A stretch of 64,000 bases of DNA from Novosphingobium sp. (GTDB taxonomy: Bacteria > Pseudomonadota > Alphaproteobacteria > Sphingomonadales > Sphingomonadaceae): NCBI GenBank assembly GCA_024236235.1, contig JACKKV010000004.1, positions 62,001 to 126,000 of the forward strand, given 5' to 3'. This document shows positions 25,311 through 33,057 of the stretch, piece after piece. The notes beneath the pieces are model-generated. The model worked only from the letters and a program-made list of their open reading frames with translations, was not told the DNA's origin and ran no database searches. Numbering within the stretch: position 1 is the first letter of the stretch; the number at the start of each line of letters is the position of its first letter. The position numbers and the translations under genes were made by a program.

Positions 25311-25337
25311 CGGGCCCGCGCAAGCTGCGCGGACCCG
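25311..25337 (-). terminator. Intrinsic terminator for the leftward desaturase-reductase gene
   Basis: CGGGCCCGCGCA pairs with TGCGCGGACCCG (one mismatch) across an AGC loop. On the minus strand the hairpin is followed by TCTTTTTTGG. The rightward operon lacks a T-run here but may also end at this structure. Confidence 0.8.
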
Positions 25338-25364
25338 ACCCCTCTCTCATCACGCGGACGATGT

Positions 25365-27230
25365 TCAGACCGCGATCGTCAACTCCTTGCCCCGGGCGCG
25401 CGAGACGCACAGGCACATATGCTTGTTCTCGGCCTTTTCCTCTTCCGAGAAGAAGGCGTCGCGGTGATCGGCCTCACCCTTCACGATGTCGACGGCGCAG
25501 CGCCCACAGGTGCCCTGCATGCAGGCGAAGGGCACTTCGATCCCCTGCAGCGCGAGCGCATCAATGATCGTGCGGTCAGGCCCGACCTCCACCGTGCGAC
25601 CGCTGCCGGCCAGCGTCACCCTGAAGGCGTGGTCGTCAGCCTGCGGGCCCGCAGCCCCGGCAAAGGATTCGATGCGGATCTGATCGTTCGACCAGCCACG
25701 CGCCAACGCCGCCTGGCGCACCCAGTCCATGAAGGCCTGCGGCCCGCAGATGTAGAGCAGATCTTCGCCGCCATGGCGGCCAAGCACCTGGTCCGCATCC
25801 AGCGTGGAGCGACCGTCTGCCCCGTCGAAATGCACGCTGGTCTGCCGGGCGATCGGTCCCCTGGCCAGATCGTCAGCGAAGGCCAGCGATGCTTCATTGC
25901 GCGCGCAGACATGCAGTTCGTAAGGCTTGCCGATCCCGTGCAGGCGATGCGCCATCGACAGCAGCGGCGTGATGCCGATGCCACCGGCCACCAGCACGAA
26001 GCGCGGCGCCGTTTCATAAAGCACGAAATTGTTGCGCGGCGCGGAAACGGCGATCTCGTCCCCAACCTTCAGCCCATGCATGGCCCTGGAACCGCCACGG
26101 CCGGCATCGTCGCGCTTCACCGCAATCGTATAGCGGTTGGCGGCTGGATCGTGATCGACCACCGAATACTGGCGCACGGCGCCGTTTGGCAGATGCACTT
26201 CCACATGCGATCCCGCTGCCCCTTCGGCGAGCGTGCGGCCATCCACCGGTTCCAGCGCGAAGGAACGAATACCGTCCGCCTCGTCCCGGATCGCGGCGAT
26301 GCGCATGGCGATCGGTGCCTTTTCGGCCTCCGTCGGCACGTGGATTTCACCCGGCCCTTCGAACCAGCCGCGCGCGGGGATGCCCTGCTTGCGCAGCACG
26401 CCATTGGCCAGTTGCCAGACCTTCTTGTACTTGAACCAGGGCACATGCGGTACGAGGTGGTGAATCGTGTGATCTTCCTGACCGAACATCAGCCGCCGGA
26501 AAGGTGACTGGCCGCGCACATAGACGGTGGACTGGAAGGGTTCATTGTCCCAGGTCAGCCCGCTGGGGTGCTGGATATGCGCGAAAGTATACGCCACCAC
26601 ACCCAGCCCGACACGCTGCGGGATGACATAGAGCAGCAGGAATTCTTTCCACCACGGCGACATCAGGAAGCCCACATGGGAAACGACGACCATGGCCAGC
26701 ATGATGTGCAGCCACACCGTGACCTTGCGCGACCAGATCTTGCGACCGTATTTGTAATACCAGTAGACCCAGTTGAGATCGGCAAACATCAGATAGGCAA
26801 CGCCCGCCCAGCGCGGGACATCAACCAGCGACGTATCGGGATCGCGCCCTTCCTGGCCGACATAACGATGGTGATCCATGTGGATCGCGCGGAACGTCGT
26901 CATATTGACGCCGGGCAGCAACAACTGGCCCGGCAACATGCCCAGCCAGTCATTCAGCAGCTTGTTGCTGGATACCGCGCGGTGCGATGAATCATGCAGC
27001 GGTGTGAAGGCAAGATAGACCGCCAGAAAATTGGCCGGCATCGCCAGCCAGAGCGGGATCTGCCCGGTAATATAGCCCCAGCTCGCCAGCCCGAACAGGC
27101 CCAGCGAAAGGACCACCAGGGCAAGCTGCGGCACTGAAAACAGCGGCACGCGCATCACTTCGGCGTAACGGGGATCCTTGACCACCTGATTGAGCACTTC
27201 CCGGACGTCAGGATTGCGGGTCATAGCCAT
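25365..27230 (-). CDS. Fused fatty-acid-desaturase-type di-iron oxygenase and 2Fe-2S flavin reductase
   Basis: 621 residues in two parts. Residues 1-290 are a membrane di-iron desaturase/hydroxylase with spans near 34-52, 60-75, 172-190 and 195-215, and histidine boxes HDSSH (79-83), HMDHH (117-121), HIQH (218-221) and HTIHH (254-258). Residues 305-621 are a phthalate-dioxygenase-reductase-type module: flavin motif RQYSV (353-357), GGIGITPLL (416-424), CGPQAFM (495-501) and a C-terminal 2Fe-2S centre with C570, C575, C578 and C608. The fusion would be self-sufficient, passing NAD(P)H electrons to the di-iron site to desaturate or hydroxylate a lipid-like substrate. The ATG at 27230 follows AAGGAG. 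A perfect FNR-like box lies 63-78 bp upstream. Confidence 0.9.
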   Translation of the reverse strand: MAMTRNPDVREVLNQVVKDPRYAEVMRVPLFSVPQLALVVLSLGLFGLASWGYITGQIPLWLAMPANFLAVYLAFTPLHDSSHRAVSSNKLLNDWLGMLPGQLLLPGVNMTTFRAIHMDHHRYVGQEGRDPDTSLVDVPRWAGVAYLMFADLNWVYWYYKYGRKIWSRKVTVWLHIMLAMVVVSHVGFLMSPWWKEFLLLYVIPQRVGLGVVAYTFAHIQHPSGLTWDNEPFQSTVYVRGQSPFRRLMFGQEDHTIHHLVPHVPWFKYKKVWQLANGVLRKQGIPARGWFEGPGEIHVPTEAEKAPIAMRIAAIRDEADGIRSFALEPVDGRTLAEGAAGSHVEVHLPNGAVRQYSVVDHDPAANRYTIAVKRDDAGRGGSRAMHGLKVGDEIAVSAPRNNFVLYETAPRFVLVAGGIGITPLLSMAHRLHGIGKPYELHVCARNEASLAFADDLARGPIARQTSVHFDGADGRSTLDADQVLGRHGGEDLLYICGPQAFMDWVRQAALARGWSNDQIRIESFAGAAGPQADDHAFRVTLAGSGRTVEVGPDRTIIDALALQGIEVPFACMQGTCGRCAVDIVKGEADHRDAFFSEEEKAENKHMCLCVSRARGKELTIAV

Positions 27231-27292
27231 CGCGAATCACTCCTTCTCCCAAATTTCATCGCTAATACGTATTCGATTTACGCATTATGTTG

Positions 27293-27308
27293 TTTGACCT
27301 GCGTCAAA
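27293..27308. promoter_or_regulatory. FNR/FixK-type box upstream of desaturase fusion
   Basis: TTTGAC-CTGC-GTCAAA is a perfect 6-bp dyad with the 4-bp spacer of FNR/FixK sites (consensus TTGAT-N4-ATCAA). It lies 63 bp before the start codon of an O2-using enzyme. A palindrome AATACGTATT (27264-27273) lies between the box and the gene. Confidence 0.6.
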
Positions 27309-27363
27309 TCCGGAAGATGTCAGTGAATTTGTTTCGCTGTCCGCGAGCCCGCGACAGCGCGAT

Positions 27364-27717
27364 TCAGCCCGGTTGAGCCTTCGCGTCAAGGAAACGTTCC
27401 CGCTTCACCAGGTAGAGCGGGAAGGCAAAACAGGTTCCCAGGCCTGAGAGCAGCGCAAAGCCCACGCCCCAGCCGGTGCCAAGGCCGATCCGCTTTGCAT
27501 CGGTGATGACCCACAGGATGAACACGCCCCAGGCGGTGAGAATGTCCACGGTCAGAAAGGCGGCAGCGCTGCCCGACTGATAGGCATCAATGAAGAAGGA
27601 CGGCAGGTCGAGGATGTTCCCGCCCGCTGCCATCCATGCGAAACCGTGAGTCCAGGCCCAGATCAGAGACCCGAATGCAACGACGACATACAGCGCCTGA
27701 CGAAGATTGGTGCCCAA
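27364..27717 (-). CDS. DUF2834-type small membrane protein
   Basis: About 117 residues with three or four membrane spans (LRQALYVVVAFGSLIWAWTH, the region around AAFLTVDILTAWGVFILWVI, and FALLSGLGTCFAFPLYLV). The pattern D-I-x-x-A-W-x-V-F-I-L-W is typical of DUF2834. The function is unknown. I prefer a TTG start at 27717, which has GGGGGGAGA at good spacing; an ATG at 27753 would add a short arginine-rich leader. It lies 39 bp after the flavin oxidoreductase gene in the same operon and before the desaturase-reductase gene, whose promoter lies between. Confidence 0.75.
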   Translation of the reverse strand: MGTNLRQALYVVVAFGSLIWAWTHGFAWMAAGGNILDLPSFFIDAYQSGSAAAFLTVDILTAWGVFILWVITDAKRIGLGTGWGVGFALLSGLGTCFAFPLYLVKRERFLDAKAQPG

Positions 27718-27756
27718 ATGGTTTCTCCCCCCTTGCAGACACGCGCGACGCATGTC

Positions 27757-28701
27757 TCAACTCATGCCGAATTCCGCACGAACACTAGCATATTCTGCTG
27801 CGAGGCGATCAATATAATCCTTCGCCGGTTCGGCCTGCTTGATTGCGCCGATGCCATGGCCCGCGCTCCAGATATCCTTCCACGCCTTGGCGTTGTCACC
27901 GCCGCCATCAATGTTGATCGCCTTGCCTTCGGGCCGGATCAGCGTGGCCGGGTCCAGCCCGTGTTCAAGGATCGAGGGGCGCAGGAAATTGGCATTCACC
28001 CCGGTGAAGCAGTTGGTCACCACGATGTCATCGGCGGCACAATCGGCGATCATCTGCTTGAAGGCGGGCTGGGTGTTCGCTTCCGCGCTGGCGAGGAAGG
28101 GCGAGCCGATATAGGCGAAGTCCGCGCCGAGAACTTCGGCGGCCAGCACCGCACGGCCATTGGCGATGGCGCCGGACAGTAGCAGCAATCCGTCCCACCA
28201 CTCGCGGATTTCCTGGCAAAGGGCGAAAGGCGAACGGTCGCCCGTGTGCCCGCCCGCGCCCGCGCCCACCGCGATGATCCCGTCAACGCCCATTTCCGCG
28301 CATTTGCGGGCATGGCGGTCCTTGATGACATCCTGGAACACCAGGCTGCCGTTGGCCTGCAACTGGCGCACGAGATCGGGATTGGCGGCCAGCGCCAGCA
28401 CCACGATCGGCACCTTGTGCTTCAGCACCACGTCCAGATCGGCATCAAGGCGCGAGTTCGTCTTGTGCGCGACCAGATTGATCGCATAGGGCACATCGCC
28501 GACGTTCTGCTTGATGCGGGCGATGTCGGCGTCGAGCTGTTCCGTCGTGCGCGGATTGAGCGCGGGCATGGAGCCGATGATTCCCGCCCGGCACTGTTCG
28601 ATCACCAGATCGGCGGTGGAGGCGATGAACATCGGGCCCGCCATCACCGGCAGGCGCAGATTGGCCTTGAGCTTCTGCGCCAGCTTGCTGCGGTCAGTCA
28701 T
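27757..28701 (-). CDS. Nitronate monooxygenase-family FMN oxidoreductase (NPD/IpdC-like)
   Basis: 314 residues, a TIM-barrel FMN protein. Family marks are LPVMAGPMFIAS, the GADGIIAVG-type strand (VDGIIAVGAGAGGHTG with the usual His), LLLSGAIANGRAVLAAEVLGADFAYIGSPFLAS, and NCFTGVNANFLR. True nitronate monooxygenases act on nitroalkanes. In acyl-CoA operons such proteins (for example IpdC in steroid ring catabolism) work as flavin acyl-CoA oxidoreductases, which is likelier here. The ATG at 28701 shares one base with the upstream TAA (TAATG), and GGAGAAG precedes it; the ATG five codons earlier is less well placed. Confidence 0.87.
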   Translation of the reverse strand: MTDRSKLAQKLKANLRLPVMAGPMFIASTADLVIEQCRAGIIGSMPALNPRTTEQLDADIARIKQNVGDVPYAINLVAHKTNSRLDADLDVVLKHKVPIVVLALAANPDLVRQLQANGSLVFQDVIKDRHARKCAEMGVDGIIAVGAGAGGHTGDRSPFALCQEIREWWDGLLLLSGAIANGRAVLAAEVLGADFAYIGSPFLASAEANTQPAFKQMIADCAADDIVVTNCFTGVNANFLRPSILEHGLDPATLIRPEGKAINIDGGGDNAKAWKDIWSAGHGIGAIKQAEPAKDYIDRLAAEYASVRAEFGMS

Positions 28702-29552
28702 TATGTGCTTCTCCATTCGGCAATACCCCCGTCCAGCACCTTGCGGTCCCCGACGAAGGCCTGGAAATGGGCGCGTGAGCCATCCCTCCAGATCTTGAAT
28801 TCCAACCGGTCACCCGGCATCACCACCCCGGCAAAGCGGCAGGAAAGATGCCCGACATCAGCCGGATCGCGGCCCAGCGCGCGCGACACCGCAGCCCCGG
28901 CGATGCCATAGCTCGCCAGCCCTTGCAGGATCGGCCGGTCGAACCCGGCTTTCTTCGCGAAGTCAGGCTTCAAATGCAGCGGGTTCCAGTCGCCCGACAG
29001 GCGATAGATCAGCGCCGCACGCGGCGATGTCTCGAACGCCGCGCTGGCAGCGGGCTCAGCCGAAAAATCAAAACCTGCCTCCCGCGCGGGCGGCTCTCCG
29101 CCAAAGCCGCCGTCGCCCCGCAGCAACAGCGTCTGGTGCAAACGGCAGTAGGAACGCCCGTCAGCCGCATCCCTGATTTCGCGTTCGACCACCATCACCG
29201 CGCCCTTGCCCTCACCCCGGTCAGCCAGAGTATGAACCCGCGCGGTGCCAATGATATCACCTTGGGCGGGCAGCGGGTTTTCGAACCAGGCGGCCTGCGC
29301 CATGTGCACCAGCTTGGTGAAGTCGATCCCGAATTTCGGGTCGCGCATCCACATGCCGGGCGAGGCCAGCGTCACCGCATAGGTCGGCAGCACCCTGAGC
29401 GCGGTTTCATCCATGAATGCGAGATCGCCTTCGTCCAGCGGATCGCGGGAAAGGCCGACACCCAGCGCATAGAGAATCGCATCGCGCGGTTCCCATGCCT
29501 GCCGGGTCTCGCCGAAATCATGCGCGAGCAGCGCTGCGGGTTGGATCGCCAT
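28701..29552 (-). CDS. MaoC-family 2-enoyl-CoA hydratase (double hot-dog)
   Basis: 283 residues with two hot-dog halves, as in peroxisomal-type hydratase 2. The C-terminal half carries LIYRLSGDWNPLHLKPDFA, then GFDRPILQGLASYGIAG, which holds the catalytic Asp and His of the R-hydratase motif. The N-terminal half contains MDETALRVLPTYAVTLASP. It should hydrate trans-2-enoyl-CoA to the R-3-hydroxyacyl-CoA, the substrate type of the SDR encoded just upstream. Together they mimic the two activities of eukaryotic MFE-2. The ATG at 29552 lies 4 bp after the SDR stop, with GAGG upstream. Confidence 0.92.
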   Translation of the reverse strand: MAIQPAALLAHDFGETRQAWEPRDAILYALGVGLSRDPLDEGDLAFMDETALRVLPTYAVTLASPGMWMRDPKFGIDFTKLVHMAQAAWFENPLPAQGDIIGTARVHTLADRGEGKGAVMVVEREIRDAADGRSYCRLHQTLLLRGDGGFGGEPPAREAGFDFSAEPAASAAFETSPRAALIYRLSGDWNPLHLKPDFAKKAGFDRPILQGLASYGIAGAAVSRALGRDPADVGHLSCRFAGVVMPGDRLEFKIWRDGSRAHFQAFVGDRKVLDGGIAEWRST

Positions 29553-29556
29553 GGCC

Positions 29557-30471
29557 TCAGCAAGGCTCCCAGGTGAACCAGTCTCCCGAACGATGCAGCG
29601 GATAGAAATCGTTCTTGAACTGATCGAACGCGCGCTCGACAATCGTTTCCGGGGTCCAGCCATCGCCATTATGCGCGGTACGGATCGGACGCGGCTGGCT
29701 GAACAGGTAGATCTCGTTGTTGCGCACGCCGAAGATCTGACCAGTCACATGCGCCGCCTCGTCACTGCACAGCGCCACGCAGAAGGGACCGATCTTGTTG
29801 GCGTCCAGCTTCTTCAAGCCTTCCACCCGCTTCTGCTGTTCGGGCGTTTCGGTGGGGATCGAATCGATCATCCGCGTCCAGGCCCAGGGCGCGACCGCGT
29901 TGGAACGGACGCCGAAGCGCTGCATATCGAGCGCAATGGACTTGGACAGGCCGACGATGCCCAGCTTGGCCGCAGCGTAATTCGCCTGACCGAAATTGCC
30001 GACCAGCCCGCTGGACGAGGTCATGTGGACATAGGCGCCGGAACCTTGTTCCTTGAAATAGGGTGCGGCGGCGCGGCTGGTGTTGAAACTGCCCCTGAGG
30101 TGGACGGCGATCACCGCGTCGAAATCATCCGGCCCCATCTTGTGGAACATCACATCGCGCAGGTTGCCGGCGTTGTTCACCACCCCGTCAATCCGGCCGA
30201 AATTGTCAATGGCCGCCTTGACCATCGCAATGCCGCCTTCCCATTCAGCAACGGAATCGTGATTGGCCACGGCCCTGCCACCCATGGCGCGGATTTCTTC
30301 CACCACCTGTTCGGCGGGGGAGGCGCCTTCGCCCCCTTCCCCCGTCAGCGACACGCCCAGATCGTTGACCACCACTGCGGCCCCCGCCTGCGCCATCGCC
30401 AGCGCGATCCCGCGCCCGACCCCGCGCCCGGCGCCAGTCACCAGCACCGCCTTGCCTTCCATCATACCCAT
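29557..30471 (-). CDS. SDR, MFE-2-type 3-hydroxyacyl-CoA dehydrogenase
   Basis: 304 residues. The cofactor loop is VTGAGRGVGRGIAL, and the stretch NDLGVSLTGEGGEGASPAEQ is characteristic of the 17-beta-HSD4/Fox2 (MFE-2) dehydrogenase unit. NNAGNLRD, the catalytic serine region HMTSSSG and Y-A-A-A-K follow. It should oxidise R-3-hydroxyacyl-CoA to the 3-keto form with NAD. A C-terminal extension (about 60 residues, ending FTWEP) resembles that seen in related bacterial proteins. The ATG at 30471 has TGAGGA upstream; a reading to 30519 enters the acyl-CoA dehydrogenase gene. It is followed by the MaoC hydratase. Confidence 0.92.
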   Translation of the reverse strand: MGMMEGKAVLVTGAGRGVGRGIALAMAQAGAAVVVNDLGVSLTGEGGEGASPAEQVVEEIRAMGGRAVANHDSVAEWEGGIAMVKAAIDNFGRIDGVVNNAGNLRDVMFHKMGPDDFDAVIAVHLRGSFNTSRAAAPYFKEQGSGAYVHMTSSSGLVGNFGQANYAAAKLGIVGLSKSIALDMQRFGVRSNAVAPWAWTRMIDSIPTETPEQQKRVEGLKKLDANKIGPFCVALCSDEAAHVTGQIFGVRNNEIYLFSQPRPIRTAHNGDGWTPETIVERAFDQFKNDFYPLHRSGDWFTWEPC

Positions 30472-30481
30472 GGTCTTGTCC

Positions 30482-31648
30482 TCAGTAGCTCTTGGGAAGG
30501 TCGAGCACCTTCTCGGCAATGAAATTGCAGATCATCTGTTCGGTGACCGGCGCGATGCGCAGCAGGATGCTTTCGCGGAACAGGCGTTCCACCTGATATT
30601 CGCGCGAATAGCCCATGCCGCCATGCGTCATCACGGCGCGGGTGCAGGCCTCGAAGGCCGCGCGCGCGCCCAGGAACTTGCCCGCGTTCGCCTCTGCCCC
30701 GCAGGGCTTGCCCGCATCATAGAGATAGGCCGCGCGCATGACGGTCCAGAAGGCGGATTCCAGATACATCCAGTTTTCGGCCAGCGGATGCTGGATGCCC
30801 TGGTTCATGCCGATCTGGCGACCGAAAACTTTGCGATCCACCGCATATTGCGCCGCGCGCTTCAGCGCCCCCTGACCCAGCCCGATCGCTTCGGACGCCA
30901 CGAGGATGCGTTCCGGATTGAGACTGTGCAGGATGTAATAGAAGCCCTTGCCCTCCTCGCCGATCAGATCGCAGTCGGGTACGAAATAATCGTCAATGAA
31001 GGTGGCGTTGGAATCCACCGCGTTGCGGCCCATCTTGGGGATGCGGCGCACTTCGATCTGATCATGGTCGAGATCAGTGTAGAAGAAGCTCATCCCGTCA
31101 GTCGGGCGCTTGCACTGATCCTTGGGGGTCGTGCGTGCCAGGATCACGATCTTGTTCGCAACCTGCCCGGTGGAGGTCCAGATCTTGCGCCCGGTAATGC
31201 GATAACCGCCATCGACCTTGGTCGCGAAAGTGGAAATGCTGGTGGTGTCCAGCCCGGCATCGGGTTCCGTCACACCAAAGCAGGCCTTGTCCTCGCCCTT
31301 GATCAGCGGGGTCAGCATGCGTTCCTTCTGTTCCGGCGTGCCGAACACGACCACGGCGTGCGGACCGAACAGGTTGAGATGAATCGTAGAGGCGGCCGAA
31401 TAACCGCCCGACCCCTGGCAGATGCGGTTCATCATCACCGCCGCTTCGGTTACGCCAAGGCCAGCGCCGCCCAGTTCTTCGGGCATGGTGATACCGAGCC
31501 AGCCCGCATCGGCCATGGCCCGGTGGAATTCATGAGGGAAGGTTCCGGTCTGGTCGAGATTGGACCAGTATTCATCGCCGTAACTGTCGACGATCTTGCC
31601 GACATTGTCCTGAATTTCCTTGTGGATGTCGCTCAGTTCGATTTCCAT
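30482..31648 (-). CDS. Acyl-CoA dehydrogenase
   Basis: 388 residues of the flavin acyl-CoA dehydrogenase fold. Marks are WLGITMPEELGGAGLG, CFGVTEPDAGLDTT for flavin and substrate binding, RKIWTSTG, RNAVDSN, DRKVFGRQIGMNQGIQHPLA and the C-terminal MTHGGMGYSREYQVERLFRE. It introduces a 2,3-double bond into an acyl-CoA and hands electrons to ETF. The usual G-T-x-E-I end is replaced by PVTEQMI. I prefer the ATG at 31648, with GAGG 9 nt upstream, over that at 31666. It is part of the leftward operon, 11 bp before the SDR start. Confidence 0.93.
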   Translation of the reverse strand: MEIELSDIHKEIQDNVGKIVDSYGDEYWSNLDQTGTFPHEFHRAMADAGWLGITMPEELGGAGLGVTEAAVMMNRICQGSGGYSAASTIHLNLFGPHAVVVFGTPEQKERMLTPLIKGEDKACFGVTEPDAGLDTTSISTFATKVDGGYRITGRKIWTSTGQVANKIVILARTTPKDQCKRPTDGMSFFYTDLDHDQIEVRRIPKMGRNAVDSNATFIDDYFVPDCDLIGEEGKGFYYILHSLNPERILVASEAIGLGQGALKRAAQYAVDRKVFGRQIGMNQGIQHPLAENWMYLESAFWTVMRAAYLYDAGKPCGAEANAGKFLGARAAFEACTRAVMTHGGMGYSREYQVERLFRESILLRIAPVTEQMICNFIAEKVLDLPKSY

Positions 31649-31720
31649 CTCAACAATCCTCGTCATTGATGCGCCAGGCGGACAGCCCCGCCAGAATGCT
31701 CCGGGCGTCGCGCCCGTCCG

Positions 31721-32590
31721 TTACTCTCCGGCTGAAGCCAGAACCTTTTCGGCAGCCTTGAGATGCGGGATATCCAGCATCTTGCCATCCAGCCCCAGCG
31801 TACCGATTCCCGGATTGGCGGCGAACAGATCGACCACGCGGCGGGCAAAGGCCACTTCATCTTCCGATGGCGAAAAGCAGCGGTTGATCGTTTCGACCTG
31901 CGCGGGGTGAATCGCAACCCGGCCCGTGAAACCATCACGCCGTGCACGCCGGCAATCGACCTCCAGCCCCTCGGGATCTTTGAAGTTGGCGTAAAGCGTA
32001 TCAAGCGGCGCGACCCCGGCGGCGGCGGCGGCGAACAGGCATTGCGCCCGCGCCACCTGATAGGGGAAGGTCCAGCTGCCGTCCGGTTCCTTGTTGTCCG
32101 TGATGCCGATCGCGGCGCCCAGATCTTCCGCGCCCCAGGTCAGACCGACCAGCCGCGCGCCCGCCTGCTGATAGCTGCCCAGCGCAAACATCGCCGCCGG
32201 GGTTTCGGTGGCGACCACGGCGATCTTCACCGTGCCTGCTGCCATCCCTGCCTTTTCCTCCAGCGCGTCCAGATAATGGCCGATCCGTTCGATATCATGC
32301 GCGCCATTGGCCTTGGGGATCAGCAGCCCCCCCAGCCCCGGGCGGACTACGGCGGCCAGATCGGCCAGCGTCAGCCCGGTGTCGAGCGGGTTGATACGCA
32401 CGAACAAAGCGGCGTCCACATCCGCCGCCTGATCGAGCCAGCCGGTGACGATCTGGCGCGCTTCGTCTTTCATTGACGGGGCGACCGAATCCTCAAGATC
32501 AAGGATCAGAACATCCGCGCCCGCTTCGCGCGCCTTGGCGAATTTCTTTTCCGAATCCCCCGGAACGAACAGGAGCGATCGCATCCTCAT
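31721..32590 (-). CDS. HpcH/CitE-family CoA-ester lyase
   Basis: 289 residues of the HpcH/HpaI aldolase fold. Marks are RSLLFVPGDSEKKF, ADVLILDLEDSV with the metal ligand region, VRINPLDTG, LLIPKANGA, ETPAAMFAL, LTWGAEDLGAAIG with the second metal-binding Glu/Asp, and GFTGRVAIHPAQV. Members cleave malyl-, citramalyl- or beta-methylmalyl-CoA into an acyl-CoA and glyoxylate or pyruvate. The upstream gene is a small MaoC hydratase, and the pair looks like RipC/RipB of itaconate breakdown. The start overlaps the MaoC stop by ATGA. Confidence 0.9.
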   Translation of the reverse strand: MRMRSLLFVPGDSEKKFAKAREAGADVLILDLEDSVAPSMKDEARQIVTGWLDQAADVDAALFVRINPLDTGLTLADLAAVVRPGLGGLLIPKANGAHDIERIGHYLDALEEKAGMAAGTVKIAVVATETPAAMFALGSYQQAGARLVGLTWGAEDLGAAIGITDNKEPDGSWTFPYQVARAQCLFAAAAAGVAPLDTLYANFKDPEGLEVDCRRARRDGFTGRVAIHPAQVETINRCFSPSEDEVAFARRVVDLFAANPGIGTLGLDGKMLDIPHLKAAEKVLASAGE

Positions 32591-33042
32591 GACGCGGGCT
32601 TCTTCATCATCAGCGCATTGCGCACGGTGCGGCAAACCACTTCGTCACGCTGATTGTAGCCGAGGTGCTCGAACGTCACGATGCCCTGGGTCGGGCGCGA
32701 CTTGCTTTCGCGCAGCGCCAGCACCTTCGTTTCGCTGCGGATCGTGTCACCCGCAAACACCGGCCTGGGGAAGGTCGTTTCCGTCATCCCGAGATTGCCG
32801 ATGGTGGTGCCAAAGGTCGTGTCCTGCACCGAAAGGCCGATCACCAGCCCCAGCGTGAACATGGAATTCATCAGTGGCTTGCCGAATTCCGTCGTCTCGC
32901 AATAGGCGTGATCGATGTGAATCGCCGCCGGGTTATAAGTGAGCGAGGAATAAAGCATATTGTCCATGTCCAGCACGGTGCGGCGTACCTCATGCCTGAA
33001 GACCTGGCCTTCGCTGAATTCGTCGAAATACAAACCTGCCAT
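32587..33042 (-). CDS. Small MaoC-family dehydratase (mesaconyl/itaconyl-CoA hydratase-like)
   Basis: 151 residues, one hot-dog domain. Marks are YFDEFSEGQVFRHEVRRTV, NPAAIHIDHAYCETTEFG with the active-site Asn/His pair, SMFTLGLVIGLSVQD and FAGDTIRSETKVL. The family adds water to branched or dicarboxylic enoyl-CoAs such as mesaconyl-CoA. It directly precedes and overlaps the CoA-ester lyase gene, so the product of hydration is probably the lyase substrate. It lies 15 bp after the thiolase stop. The ATG follows AGAGAG. Confidence 0.88.
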   Translation of the reverse strand: MAGLYFDEFSEGQVFRHEVRRTVLDMDNMLYSSLTYNPAAIHIDHAYCETTEFGKPLMNSMFTLGLVIGLSVQDTTFGTTIGNLGMTETTFPRPVFAGDTIRSETKVLALRESKSRPTQGIVTFEHLGYNQRDEVVCRTVRNALMMKKPAS

Positions 33043-33057
33043 GGAACTCTCTCTCCG

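Noticed and set aside
27757..28701. Literal nitronate (nitroalkane) detoxification
   Set aside because: The family name fits, but the gene is embedded in an acyl-CoA operon, so a flavin acyl-CoA oxidoreductase is likelier.
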